From: a virus
Length of the DNA: 30,579 nt
Virus record (IMG/VR): IMGVR_UViG_3300032046_000145
Location: 1-30,579 of that record
Strand: one strand, 5' to 3'
Under the pieces are notes generated by a model, which saw only the letters and a list, made by a program, of their open reading frames with translations, was not told the DNA's origin and did no database searches. Positions 21,810 through 30,294 of this stretch are shown one piece after another. The translations under genes and the position numbers were made by a program. The number at the start of each line of letters is the position of its first letter. The first letter of the stretch is position 1.

Positions 21810-23321
21810 TTAAACAAAACTTAAATAAACTTCACCATTTCCCGCCGAATCAACATATGCCTTCAATTCCAGTTCAACAGCAAATAAACCATCTTGATCG
21901 GTTAAATTGAAACTTGCAATTGTTGCCGTTGGAATATATAAACAACCACATTTTCCAGGCACCCAATTATTGCCCGATTTAGTTCCGAAAACATAAGCAA
22001 ATCTCGTATCTGCATTTGTTCTAAGGCGTTTAAATTTATCAGCGCAATATTTATCGACAATAGCCATAACCGATACTGTTACTTCACGACTTGCAATAAT
22101 AGAACCGCCTCTTCCAGATTCGGCGCATATACTAGGAATTACAGCGCGCTCATTGCCCAGTGAAAAACTAACCGTACCGGCGGCAAAACATGTCGCATCG
22201 TCATGATCGCCCAGCAATACAGTATTGTCTTTCGCGGCTAATGGATCAGCTGTGTCATATGTCGGCGTTTGTGGGGCGGCAAAACTTATCGCATTGTCTG
22301 AAGTATATGTGGTAGCTCCGGTATCATTGGCCGCAATACTAAATCCTATTTTATCGCCAACTGTATTGGCTGTATTAGTGCCGGTGTTCCACAACAGACT
22401 TAAGACGGTGCTGGTTGATGTCGCAATTGTAAATTTTCCAGTAGTATCACTGTATGTAACAGTATGGGTTTCGGTTGTTCCGGTTGCGTTCATCGCCGCT
22501 TCTAAAGCCGAAGCCAAATCATGTGGGTCTTTATATATTTTAGCGGTTATGATTGCCGCAAAAGTGCCATCATCATCTGTAAAATCAAGATATCTATCCG
22601 CTGCCAAAATTTCGATTGGATCAAAATAATAAGACAAACCCTCAAGGCTATAGCTTCCGTTTATCATTTCACCGGCACTAAATTCGAGACCGAATTCTGT
22701 TACTTTTGCACCAGCAATTAATTGTATTGCGCCGCCGTTGCCAGCATAATGCCACAAGCTCAAACTTTGATGACCTGAATTGGCCGGATAATATGTGGCA
22801 GCCTTTCCAAGATTAATTCCTACGGCTGGCGCGTTTTCCAAATCAAAACCAAGTGTCAAATTATCGCCCGAAATGCTGTGAACAGGTCTAATTGAATAGC
22901 CATTGGTTCCGTCTTTTACCAAAAGCGCTTGACCTCTGATAAAATTGGCCCCTTCTCCAGTGTCAACTTTTACAAGAGAAATAGTAGACGCGGCAATGGT
23001 ATTATATTCTACCGCCTCAACATCTTTGCCGCCAAAAGCCGCTTGTAATAATTCTTTATAGTTGGGCGCTTGACCCTCCACTCCGCTATGTCTAAGATAG
23101 TGCGAGAGCGACGCGGTTGGATTTTCGGCCCCAATTATTGATTTTGATTTTCCTATGCTGGCTTTTAATTCTGCATTTTCCAACTGGTCAAAAGCCGGCT
23201 CCATGGTAAAATCATCTTGAAGCGCAATGTAATCACCCGCCGCCGTTGGAGCAACAGGTGTTCCCTCGGTGGTTTCTGGTTTTATAGCCAGAACTGAATT
23301 TTTAGTTTGAATTACAGTCAT
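21810..23321 (-). CDS. Major tail protein with inserted beta domain (503 aa)
   Basis: ATG at 23321. The N-terminus (AIKPETTEGTPVAPTAAGDY) is typical of tail tube proteins, with SLSHYLRHSGVEG in the first 80 residues. It is longer than most tube subunits. Residues about 240-345 form an extra domain (DPHDLASALEAAMNATG, then FTIATSTSTVLSLLWNTG and KIGFSIAAND) shared with the distal tail protein. The C-terminal part returns to the tube-like strands (VSVMAIVDKYC, then SFNLTDQDGLFAVELELKAY). It lies directly upstream of the chaperone genes. Highly expressed structural gene; the fold is inferred from position. Confidence 0.75.
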   Translation of the reverse strand: MTVIQTKNSVLAIKPETTEGTPVAPTAAGDYIALQDDFTMEPAFDQLENAELKASIGKSKSIIGAENPTASLSHYLRHSGVEGQAPNYKELLQAAFGGKDVEAVEYNTIAASTISLVKVDTGEGANFIRGQALLVKDGTNGYSIRPVHSISGDNLTLGFDLENAPAVGINLGKAATYYPANSGHQSLSLWHYAGNGGAIQLIAGAKVTEFGLEFSAGEMINGSYSLEGLSYYFDPIEILAADRYLDFTDDDGTFAAIITAKIYKDPHDLASALEAAMNATGTTETHTVTYSDTTGKFTIATSTSTVLSLLWNTGTNTANTVGDKIGFSIAANDTGATTYTSDNAISFAAPQTPTYDTADPLAAKDNTVLLGDHDDATCFAAGTVSFSLGNERAVIPSICAESGRGGSIIASREVTVSVMAIVDKYCADKFKRLRTNADTRFAYVFGTKSGNNWVPGKCGCLYIPTATIASFNLTDQDGLFAVELELKAYVDSAGNGEVYLSFV

Positions 23322-23335
23322 TTTATCATCCTCTC

Positions 23336-23785
23336 TTATTCGATGTATTCACATTCCACATTAATTAAAATCGCTAAATACTTGTTCCTATCGCCTTCAG
23401 CGTATTCAAACCCTCCGTCTGAAATTTGAACCGCTTTTGCACATGTTTCACTTAAAGTTATATCGGCCTCAAGGGCAATAAATACTTTTGCAGAATCTTC
23501 GAGTAAACCTTTATCTATAGTTTTTTTTGCAGAAATATTATGATCGGTAGTGGTTATTTGATTGATTATAGCTACGTTAAATCGTCTGTTATACGATCTC
23601 TTTCCGCAAATAAAGCGTTGTGTATTATCTCCGTCAGCAACAATTATCCCATAACCGCGTCTTAATATCGGCTCTGCATTGTCAGATAAATCGTATGGAT
23701 TTGATAGACGTTTATATTCCGAACCTAAAGCAGCGGAAACAATGCTTTCCAAAGCATCATAAATATCAGATATTTTCGTACTCAC
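23336..23785 (-). CDS. Tail terminator/completion-type protein (149 aa)
   Basis: It starts with GTG at 23785, overlapping the upstream stop by 4 bases. The order (just upstream of the major tail protein) and size fit a tail terminator or neck protein. The pattern is alpha/beta: an N-terminal helix (ISDIYDALESIVSAAL), then strands (GYGIIVADG, RRFNVAIINQ) and a C-terminal strand (AILINVECEYIE). No motif proves the function. Confidence 0.55.
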   Translation of the reverse strand: MSTKISDIYDALESIVSAALGSEYKRLSNPYDLSDNAEPILRRGYGIIVADGDNTQRFICGKRSYNRRFNVAIINQITTTDHNISAKKTIDKGLLEDSAKVFIALEADITLSETCAKAVQISDGGFEYAEGDRNKYLAILINVECEYIE

Positions 23786-24621
23786 CTAGACAACCATGAT
23801 GTAGACACAGAGCGCTCACTCTCTGAAAGATTTGCATCAGCGTTACGGTCTACATTGAAAAAGTTCAATTTTAAAGCATTATCATAATATGTTTTTGCTA
23901 ATTTTCTATTTTCTTCGTAAGCCTTTCCCAGACCGCAATAAATCATTTCTGCAACTTTGTGAATTGCCGGTTCTAGAAAATGCTCATAATCTAATATTTG
24001 ATGTGATGATATTATTAGATTTCTTGTTTTTAAATCTCTAATAATTTGTTCGGCGGCTATAAAATGCTGTTCATTCCAATCTGTTTTCCCAGTTGCAAAT
24101 GAAGCTTTGATTTGATCGTTATTTAAATCTGGATAATAACCGTATAATGCAGAGTCATTAGAAAATTTATACCCGATATATTTTAATGTGGTTGTGGCTT
24201 TAAGGCTGGCGTTCCATTTCATTCTGATCCAATACATATTATAAATTCCAACCGTTGCAATATCTCCAACGTCTTCGCTATCCTGTTCCTTCGACCATCC
24301 TTTTAGTCTATTTGTTTTCCATTGGATTATTCCCGATTGAGCTAACGCCTTTCCGCTAACTGAAGTTTCATCAATTATATCCACCGCGGCAATCCAAGCG
24401 TTTGAATACCAAATTTCTATATTTACCGTTGCTGCGACATCATTAACGGTTAATATATCAATATATTTATGGTTAAATGGTAAATCGGTGCCAATATATA
24501 AATAATCTTGATTAACTACATATGGCAAAATTACATTGCCCGTTCGAAAATTATTAAGATTTAAAGATAAATCACTTTCGACACCATTATCTGAAAATAT
24601 TATCCGCTGATTTTGTAACAT
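23782..24621 (-). CDS. Head-tail connector/neck-type protein (279 aa)
   Basis: The N-terminal half is beta-rich (LYIGTDLPFNHKYIDILTV, then VNIEIWYSNAWIAAVDII). The C-terminal third is helical (HFIAAEQIIRDLKTRNLI, then MIYCGLGKAYEENRKLAKTY), like gp6-type adaptor proteins. Position between capsid accessory genes and the tail terminator suggests neck or adaptor. The extra N-terminal beta domain is unusual for a simple adaptor. The assignment is contextual. Confidence 0.5.
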   Translation of the reverse strand: MLQNQRIIFSDNGVESDLSLNLNNFRTGNVILPYVVNQDYLYIGTDLPFNHKYIDILTVNDVAATVNIEIWYSNAWIAAVDIIDETSVSGKALAQSGIIQWKTNRLKGWSKEQDSEDVGDIATVGIYNMYWIRMKWNASLKATTTLKYIGYKFSNDSALYGYYPDLNNDQIKASFATGKTDWNEQHFIAAEQIIRDLKTRNLIISSHQILDYEHFLEPAIHKVAEMIYCGLGKAYEENRKLAKTYYDNALKLNFFNVDRNADANLSESERSVSTSWLSR

Positions 24622-24647
24622 TTTCTTACTCTAAAATAATTTTACAA

Positions 24648-25139
24648 TTATTGCAACTTTTTTGACTGAGACATAATCAAATATAATTGATATGGGGTAA
24701 TCGTATCAAGTCTTTCGGGCCATTCTATATCAAGCGATAAATTTAACTTTATAACCTCAACAAGTTCGGTGCATAAATACTTATTGCGCTTACTCCACAA
24801 ATTTCTTTTATATGAATATTTAAACATTTTTTTGGCCAAAATAATAGGCAGGAAAAACAAAAAAGCGCCATAGTCGTATGCTTTACCCATATAACATTTT
24901 GATATTTTTGAGAAAATGCCATCAACCGAAAGTCCGTTGTCGCATGTCAGTTCAAAAACAATTTCATATTGCTGGAAAAAATCTTTATCTAGAATGGCTC
25001 TAACGCCACTTGTCGATGAATGAAAAACAGATTTATGCGAGGGAAAATAAATTGCAAAATGGCTTACTGGTTCATTCAAAACCCACATTATTAATTTTGA
25101 CATCGGTTTGTTGCTTTTAACAAATAAAAATCTCATCAT
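24648..25139 (-). CDS. Permuted NlpC/P60 (YiiX-like) cysteine peptidase/amidase-type protein (163 aa)
   Basis: The permuted papain-like pattern is visible: an N-terminal His in PVSHFAIYF (H27) followed by SVFHSSTSGV, and a later cysteine in NKYLCTELVEVI (C123, E125). YiiX-type enzymes have this His-first, Cys-later order and hydrolyse amide or peptide bonds, for example in cell wall or lipid conjugates. A hydrophobic stretch (GAFLFFLPIILA, 91-102) suggests membrane or virion-core contact. It lies between connector genes and structural genes, where it may aid DNA entry. Substrate unknown; activity inferred from three conserved positions. Confidence 0.6.
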   Translation of the reverse strand: MMRFLFVKSNKPMSKLIMWVLNEPVSHFAIYFPSHKSVFHSSTSGVRAILDKDFFQQYEIVFELTCDNGLSVDGIFSKISKCYMGKAYDYGAFLFFLPIILAKKMFKYSYKRNLWSKRNKYLCTELVEVIKLNLSLDIEWPERLDTITPYQLYLIMSQSKKLQ

Positions 25140-25288
25140 TGATTATTTCCCCATGTAATAATTTCATCAATAAAAGCCTTAACTTGACTTTCGGAGGTAA
25201 AGGATTTTTTAATTTTGATATTTTTAGAAGGATATATTATTAACCATATATTTTCAGAAATTAATTTGTATTGAAATTCTTTATACAT
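25136..25288 (-). CDS. Small hypothetical protein (50 aa)
   Basis: ATG at 25288 is preceded by AAGGAG. The product is a short alpha/beta protein: YKEFQYKLI, NIWLIIYPSKNIKIKKSF, then a helix SQVKAFIDEIITW. Its stop overlaps the ATG of the peptidase-like gene downstream, so the two are co-translated. No family known; it could be a partner of the downstream protein. Confidence 0.6.
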   Translation of the reverse strand: MYKEFQYKLISENIWLIIYPSKNIKIKKSFTSESQVKAFIDEIITWGNNQ

Positions 25289-25302
25289 TTATCGCCAACT
25301 CC

Positions 25303-26112
25303 TTATTGAATAAAATGTTCTATTAAAAGTTGTAATGGAATTTGTACGCCAACATCATGTTTTATAATAAATCTTATTTTATTAGTTTTGTATGGGGAAT
25401 TATCTATCTTTAAAGTTTTAGCCCCTCTCCCATTAAACCAAAATTCTCTTGTTTGATGCAAAAATGATAAATCAAAACCGCCCTCTAAATAAGCGGCATT
25501 TCCGCCATATTCTGCCGGAAGATCGGGGGCTATTACAGCCCAGGCGTAAGTTGAATTTTCTGGAATGGTTTTACAAATTAAAATAGCTCCTATTAAGTCC
25601 TGTGTATATTGCGCATGCCAATCGGCATATGTTTTTACACAATTATTTGTTAATCTCGTTTGAAAATCTTGATCGGATTCTTGTTCGCCTTTAACGAGCT
25701 CTTCATTACCTGAATTATAAAATTTTAATGTTAAATCGCCAACATTTTCGCCATTTTCTTTTTTAGAATATTCTGATTTGTATTTCGAAGTAATAAAAGA
25801 CATCATCCTTGGCTGAAAACGCCAACCAAGTTTTGTTGTTTTTGGTTGAACAATTTGAACATTATCATCATCTTTTAATTCGTCTAATGTTACTAATGTA
25901 GGATAATTTAAAAGTATCCCGTCATGATTAGAAACAATATTGTCAAGAATGTCTTCTTCTCCAGAAGAGAGAGCCGCTTTAAAATAAACAGTTAAAGAAT
26001 TGGGAGAAAGAAAATTAATATAATCTAATGCAATTGTAATTTCGGATTCTTTTATTTCATTCTCCAATTTATCAATTGCAACTGTGGATTTTTCATAAAT
26101 ATAATTTGCCAT
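25303..26112 (-). CDS. Phage structural protein of unknown role (269 aa)
   Basis: ATG at 26112 (MANYIYE) is preferred over a GTG 9 bases upstream because it lies 1 base past the preceding stop. The product is beta-rich with a helical front. It contains LGWRFQPRMMSF, ENVGDLTLKFYNSG, and PDLPAEYGGNAAYLEGGFDL, motifs I associate with conserved structural proteins of tailed phages. Position between fibre and connector genes suggests a neck or head-tail protein. The role cannot be refined. Confidence 0.55.
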   Translation of the reverse strand: MANYIYEKSTVAIDKLENEIKESEITIALDYINFLSPNSLTVYFKAALSSGEEDILDNIVSNHDGILLNYPTLVTLDELKDDDNVQIVQPKTTKLGWRFQPRMMSFITSKYKSEYSKKENGENVGDLTLKFYNSGNEELVKGEQESDQDFQTRLTNNCVKTYADWHAQYTQDLIGAILICKTIPENSTYAWAVIAPDLPAEYGGNAAYLEGGFDLSFLHQTREFWFNGRGAKTLKIDNSPYKTNKIRFIIKHDVGVQIPLQLLIEHFIQ

Positions 26113-26113
26113 A

Positions 26114-26650
26114 TTAATCACCCACTCTTATCGCAATAAGCGTTCTTTCGTTAACCGTAATTGTTCCGGTGTCGTTACATTTATAGCGTATATCAACGAC
26201 ATCGTTATCATCGCAATCAATTAATCCCGTCGTGGTATCTACCATGGTTTGATTGGAATGAGCCGTGTCCTGTTGCCTTTTTGAGTCGGAAACAATTATT
26301 CCATTTTTATATAATGCCCAATAATGCGCTTTTGGTACTGTTGTATAAAATACAGATGCGGAAAAAATAAAAGCATATTTTCCAGCGACAATAGAAGTGA
26401 GAGAAAATCCCGTTATTGCCTCATAATCATTTCTTATTGAAGTAGAAAATGGCACGCTCGATGAAATATAATATTGCGTAATTGTTGGCGAGGAGGCCCT
26501 AATCTCTTTTATTGCAGCTTCGATATTATCTGATGTAAAATCAGGGTCAGAAAAGGGCATTGTAGAACCATGATAATTAAGTTCGGTAGCGTCGGAGAGC
26601 TCAATGCCATCTTCTTCGACCATTAAGACTTTCTTTGATGTAATTGTCAT
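26114..26650 (-). CDS. Fibre-type structural protein with jelly-roll-like C-terminal domain (178 aa)
   Basis: The front contains FTSDNIEAAIKEIRAS, the D-x-(V/I)EAA motif common to phage fibre proteins and shared with the upstream gene (ASDVEAALAELAT). The C-terminal half (VAGKYAFIFSASVFYTT, then HYWALYKNGIIVSDSK and TVNERTLIAIRV) follows the strand pattern of C1q/TNF-like jelly-rolls. It lies just downstream of a terminator, so it depends on readthrough or its own promoter. No good ribosome site is visible before ATG 26650. Confidence 0.6.
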   Translation of the reverse strand: MTITSKKVLMVEEDGIELSDATELNYHGSTMPFSDPDFTSDNIEAAIKEIRASSPTITQYYISSSVPFSTSIRNDYEAITGFSLTSIVAGKYAFIFSASVFYTTVPKAHYWALYKNGIIVSDSKRQQDTAHSNQTMVDTTTGLIDCDDNDVVDIRYKCNDTGTITVNERTLIAIRVGD

Positions 26651-26664
26651 AGATTTAATATAAC

Positions 26665-26699
26665 AAAAAAAAAAGAAGGAAGCTAGAAATTAGCTTCCT
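26665..26699 (-). terminator. Rho-independent terminator after the fibre/decoration gene
   Basis: Minus strand AGGAAGCTA (26691-26699) pairs perfectly with TAGCTTCCT (26677-26685) across a 5-base loop. Near-immediately downstream is a run of ten T (26665-26674). It lies between the 557-aa gene and the next co-directional gene, so it likely attenuates or ends the capsid-region transcript. Confidence 0.85.
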
Positions 26700-26731
26700 C
26701 CGCAAAATGAAGGAGTTTAGTCATGGATTAA

Positions 26732-28405
26732 TTAAGCGTTCTTTTTAATAAATAGCACTTTTACTGCTAAATCAGTTGCGTTTACCGGAAGACCAGCTTG
26801 CCAAACATATGCGCCGCTTCCGCTTGGTATTGTTTGAGTAAGAGCCGAACCATCCCAATAAACCTTATCATCCAACGCGGCCGAACTTAGAACACTGGCT
26901 ACAACTACATCAAAGCCCTGTACTCTGACATAAGCATCAGCAATACCGGCTTCTAATGCAATACCCAACGCTTCGTGTTGAGCGTTAATGGGCATTTTCT
27001 GAATCTTATTATTAGCAGAAAGATAAACAATGTCCCCTTTCGAAACTGCATTTGTACCAACTTGATACTTCTTACTACCGGCTGTAGTTGCCAGTTCAGC
27101 TAAAGCAGCTTCAACATCAGAAGCATCAAAATTACCAGCCGAATCGGCTATTGGAAGGTCTGTGGCACTAATCTGATTCGAGCCAGTTCCAAAATCCAAA
27201 TGGGTATCATTGATACCATCGGCTTTTACCTGAAGTTTTCCGGTGCTTCCGTTACGTTCTATTGTGCTCCCATCAACATCCACATAAAGACTATTTGTAG
27301 AAAGAGCCAATCCGCCAAGAGCCATAAGATCGGATTCAATATCTATTCCTGATTTTTTGCAGCCCAATGACGCTGTGGTTGCCTCATAATACTTCTTTAC
27401 CCACGCGGAGCCGCTGTAATAAAATATTGCGTCTGTTACATCGTCAACACTGGTATATGTTCCCGTTGTCGGAACAAAATAATCCCAACCAGAGCCATTG
27501 TATTCGGCTATTTGATTGTTTTTTCCCGACCAACCACCTGCGCCAGTTCCGTTAATTAAATAACGCGCACCAGTTACCGGAGTTCCGCCAAGTAAATATG
27601 TTGGCGCAATATCAGATTGGGCATTTCCGCCTGTTCCCGAAATAACACAATTGATAAGTTCATCAAAAGTATCGCAAGCGGCCTTAATTTGAGTAGCAGT
27701 CGAAACACCGGCTTCGATTGCAACTGAATAAGCATTGCCGACTCTAGTCGCAACTTCATTTCCCTGGCTTACTGTATCGGTGTAATCAATTGTTATTAAA
27801 TTTCCCGCTTCACCAGCGACTTTCGCTGTAAATGTCAAATCTTGGATAACTTTAGACGCCGCTGTCGACGGAGGGGTTAAAAGTTCGTCGAGACAAGAAT
27901 CTTGCCATTCAGCTTGGGTTCCAAGAGCCGCGCAAGCATCGTCAACGTATTTTTTATCAATCATGTCTTCGTCGGTTGTAAATGTTTTATGTTCGTTATA
28001 TTGCTGAATTGCTGTAAAATCGCGTCCACCTGCTAACAATGGAAATGATGTGTGAGCCGTTGATGCAGCCGCTCCATCTGTTGAATCGTGCGATATATCA
28101 CCGTCATTAACCATCGACGCATCAATTTGACCGCCGGCATCTAATACAACAAATTTACCAACATCGCCCTCACCGGCACTTGTTGAAATGGCATTAACCA
28201 ATTTACCAAGTAAAGTGTTGGTTAGTTCGAAATCGGCGGTTTTAAAACTAGCATACTTTAAAGAATCTGTTGCCGCTGTTTCTTGATAATCACCATCGGC
28301 GTTTACAAAAATGATTTTCGAATAGTCTGTCATGATAGTTTCTCCCAAATAATTGTTTTGTAAATAAGAATCTTGCAAATAACCCGACATAATTTTCTCA
28401 TCCAT
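26732..28405 (-). CDS. DUF2793-type fibre/decoration protein (557 aa)
   Basis: Multi-module structural protein. YVDDACAALGTQ marks a fibre-type linker. Residues about 270-345 (GARYLINGTGAGGWSGK, then NQIAEYNGSGWDYFVP and FYYSGSAWVKKY) match DUF2793. ASDVEAALAELAT precedes a C-terminal domain (VSKGDIVYLSANNKIQKMP) similar to small capsid decoration folds. Start is uncertain: ATG 28405, ATG 28390 (MSGYLQDSYLQNNYLGE) or ATG 28333 (MTDYSKII), the last with the best site (GGGAG, 8 bases). The YLQDSYLQNNYL front could be a virion anchor. A strong terminator follows. Head fibre or tail fibre; position near capsid genes favours a head-associated role. Confidence 0.65.
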   Translation of the reverse strand: MDEKIMSGYLQDSYLQNNYLGETIMTDYSKIIFVNADGDYQETAATDSLKYASFKTADFELTNTLLGKLVNAISTSAGEGDVGKFVVLDAGGQIDASMVNDGDISHDSTDGAAASTAHTSFPLLAGGRDFTAIQQYNEHKTFTTDEDMIDKKYVDDACAALGTQAEWQDSCLDELLTPPSTAASKVIQDLTFTAKVAGEAGNLITIDYTDTVSQGNEVATRVGNAYSVAIEAGVSTATQIKAACDTFDELINCVISGTGGNAQSDIAPTYLLGGTPVTGARYLINGTGAGGWSGKNNQIAEYNGSGWDYFVPTTGTYTSVDDVTDAIFYYSGSAWVKKYYEATTASLGCKKSGIDIESDLMALGGLALSTNSLYVDVDGSTIERNGSTGKLQVKADGINDTHLDFGTGSNQISATDLPIADSAGNFDASDVEAALAELATTAGSKKYQVGTNAVSKGDIVYLSANNKIQKMPINAQHEALGIALEAGIADAYVRVQGFDVVVASVLSSAALDDKVYWDGSALTQTIPSGSGAYVWQAGLPVNATDLAVKVLFIKKNA

Positions 28406-28429
28406 GAGTTAAATTTTTTATGCTTTGGA

Positions 28430-28804
28430 TTATTCTACGATTTCTAGCGTATCAGGATTGTAACCAAACTTTCCATTAAGGCTTAATCTCTTGCGAATAA
28501 CATCATGAATAATATTCTTTTTAGCCATTACTTTGATTGTTTCATTATCAATTTGTTTTTTATTTTCACTGATAACAAATTTATCAACAGACAACGCTTT
28601 TATTGCCAAATCATAATTTATTTTTTTTAGCTCTATTATATCAGTTTGGTATTTAATACAATCTTGTCTGCTTTTTTGCAGTTCTTCCAAAGCACGATAA
28701 CGTTCGAGCTGCTCGTATTCTATTTCAGTAAGCGTTTTAACTAGTTTAGGCTCAACCACAGACTGGTCAGCCAACTTACTTGATGAAATTCTTTTCGGAG
28801 CCAT
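28430..28804 (-). CDS. Coiled-coil protein in the head region (124 aa)
   Basis: ATG at 28804. It begins with a basic segment (MAPKRISSSK) followed by a long charged coiled coil (EYEQLERYRALEELQKSRQD, then IIELKKINYDLAIKALS). The C-terminus is polar (LNGKFGYNPDTLEIVE). Head genes in this position include scaffolding or internal proteins, but scaffolds normally lie upstream of the capsid gene, so it is more likely a small accessory or fibre-assembly protein. No family recognised. Confidence 0.6.
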   Translation of the reverse strand: MAPKRISSSKLADQSVVEPKLVKTLTEIEYEQLERYRALEELQKSRQDCIKYQTDIIELKKINYDLAIKALSVDKFVISENKKQIDNETIKVMAKKNIIHDVIRKRLSLNGKFGYNPDTLEIVE

Positions 28805-28831
28805 AAAACCTTCCTTTAGAAAAAATAATTA

Positions 28832-29227
28832 TTAACTTTGTAAAACTCTAATATTATTAGGTGAAAAATAAATTTTAGTTGCGGAAATGGCGAATCCCAA
28901 AATATGTAAAAAACCATCACTAGGTTTAGTGGAGGTTATTTCGCCAGAAGTTCCCCAGAAAATAAATTTACCTTTTATAAGATCAGTATATCCAGAAACT
29001 ACCCCCATACACAAGACCCTGCAACGAGTTGATGTATACTTTTGAATGCAAATGCCGAATATTTTAGGCAAATGTGTATTATTAGTTGATTTATATACTT
29101 CTTCCGAAACAATTAAATCTTGATACACCAAATCATTAACTGCTACAGATGAATCGCAATCAATATCTAATACAACGGTTTTTACACCAAGCGCCTCTTG
29201 GGATAATGCTGATTGAATAATAGACAT
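28832..29227 (-). CDS. Capsid decoration-like small protein (131 aa)
   Basis: ATG at 29227. It is all-beta: VLDIDCDSSVAVNDLVYQDL, then PKIFGICIQKYTSTRCRVLC and GVVSGYTDLIKGKFIFWG, ending IYFSPNNIRVL. Short strands alternating with Gly and a length near 130 residues fit capsid cement or decoration proteins of the DUF2190-like type. The same strand pattern recurs at the end of the 557-aa protein. Location after the capsid gene supports a virion-surface role; the family call is tentative. Confidence 0.55.
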   Translation of the reverse strand: MSIIQSALSQEALGVKTVVLDIDCDSSVAVNDLVYQDLIVSEEVYKSTNNTHLPKIFGICIQKYTSTRCRVLCMGVVSGYTDLIKGKFIFWGTSGEITSTKPSDGFLHILGFAISATKIYFSPNNIRVLQS

Positions 29228-29229
29228 TA

Positions 29230-29613
29230 TTAAGCGATTTCCTCGACATTAATTATAACCGTTCCACTTTGCGATTTTGCGTAAATTGGTATTGTGTCAG
29301 TAATATCATAAAAACGCTCTGAACCATTATCAACAATAATACCAGAATAAGATTCAACGCTATCATCATAATTAAGTTTTATTTCTATGCCAGACCGGTT
29401 TTGAATAGAAATGGCGTTTCTATTTTCCAGCGCATCTTCGGGCAAAGGCGTCCAGGTGCTATCGTTTATTTCAACTTCAGTAATGCGACCGCCTACATTT
29501 AATCCGGTAAGTTTGAATTCACCTTTTGCCGTTGTTCTTACGGTAACATTTCCTTCGCCGTCTTCGAGAAATTTTTTCTTTTCAAGAGTGTTTATATTAG
29601 CTGGCAATACCAT
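29230..29613 (-). CDS. Small beta-rich head protein (127 aa)
   Basis: The ATG at 29613 (MVLPANIN) is chosen; a longer frame would begin with TTG at 29625. GGTAAAT upstream gives a weak site. The product is almost all strand (VTVRTTAKGEFKLTGLNVGG, then ISIQNRSGIEIKLNYDDSV) and ends IPIYAKSQSGTVIINVEEI. Such short sandwich proteins typically coat capsids or join fibres. It is followed 2 bases later by the next decoration-like gene. No enzymatic motif. Confidence 0.55.
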   Translation of the reverse strand: MVLPANINTLEKKKFLEDGEGNVTVRTTAKGEFKLTGLNVGGRITEVEINDSTWTPLPEDALENRNAISIQNRSGIEIKLNYDDSVESYSGIIVDNGSERFYDITDTIPIYAKSQSGTVIINVEEIA

Positions 29614-29670
29614 AATATTTACCAATAGTGAGCGGAATTGTTTATTTAATTCCGCCCATTAATAAAGTGT

Positions 29671-30087
29671 TTACGCTGCATTTCTATAGGACAAGAAAAG
29701 ATTTATTTTTCCAGCGGTCAAAGCGGCGGTGGCAATAGCCAATGTAATATAATCATCGGCCCCAATAACAAGTTTTTGTCCCGTCGCTTCTTTTTCCGTG
29801 AAATCATCAACCAAATTAGCCACGATACCGCTTGCTGCATCAAGAAACCCGTCCGCGTCGGCTACTTCAGCGCCAATAGTTACAACGGCTGTCGCACCCG
29901 CGCACGCTGTTTCAACTTGCACTACCGCATTTGTAACCAATATTTTTCGGTCAACAAAAGCCAATCGGTATGTGTCAGTTGTAGCGCCTCCGTCTTCTGT
30001 AAATTCATAAGTAAGTTTTACTACACCTTCTTCGTTAGAAAAAAGATTTCCTATTGTTTTATATGCGTTTACGTGTTTAGCTGCCAT
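29671..30087 (-). CDS. Head decoration-type protein (138 aa)
   Basis: ATG at 30087 lies 5 bases after GGAGAATT. Strand-rich with Ala/Val repeats (RKILVTNAVVQVETACAG, then TAVVTIGAEVADADGFLDAA) and a C-terminal strand (TAGKINLFLSYRN). It sits two genes after the capsid, as decoration proteins do. The single cysteine and lack of catalytic residues fit a structural role. The 30077 gene ends inside its first codons. Confidence 0.55.
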   Translation of the reverse strand: MAAKHVNAYKTIGNLFSNEEGVVKLTYEFTEDGGATTDTYRLAFVDRKILVTNAVVQVETACAGATAVVTIGAEVADADGFLDAASGIVANLVDDFTEKEATGQKLVIGADDYITLAIATAALTAGKINLFLSYRNAA

Positions 30088-30292
30088 TATTCAATTCTCC
30101 TTTTTTGTTTTTCTTAATTTTTCTTATGTCACCTACAATAAAAGCAATATAACGATTATTTGCGGCAACAATATTAATAATTTTTATAGGTGTCCGTATT
30201 TTTTTAATGCTCTTGATAAGTTCTTGAGGTGTCCTCTCGGAAAGCACCTCAAGACTATCATAAATATTAAGGCTATCAAACATTACTTCCAT
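30077..30292 (-). CDS. Small basic head-region protein (71 aa)
   Basis: ATG at 30292 lies 2 bases after the capsid stop; ATG 30283 (MFDSLNIYDS) with GGAAG upstream is an alternative start. The first 25 residues are helical (LEVLSERTPQELIKSIKK), then strands (PIKIINIVAANNRYIAFIVG), and a lysine-rich end (RKIKKNKKGEL). The basic tail might contact DNA inside the capsid. Unknown function. Confidence 0.55.
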   Translation of the reverse strand: MEVMFDSLNIYDSLEVLSERTPQELIKSIKKIRTPIKIINIVAANNRYIAFIVGDIRKIKKNKKGELNNGS

Positions 30293-30294
30293 TT

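Noticed and set aside
22225-22629. 134-aa plus-strand frame
   Set aside because: Antisense to the major tail protein; codon composition mirrors the real frame.
28000-28405. Collagen-like or toxin domain in the N-terminus of the 557-aa protein
   Set aside because: No Gly-X-Y repeat or catalytic motif; only fibre-type linkers are seen.
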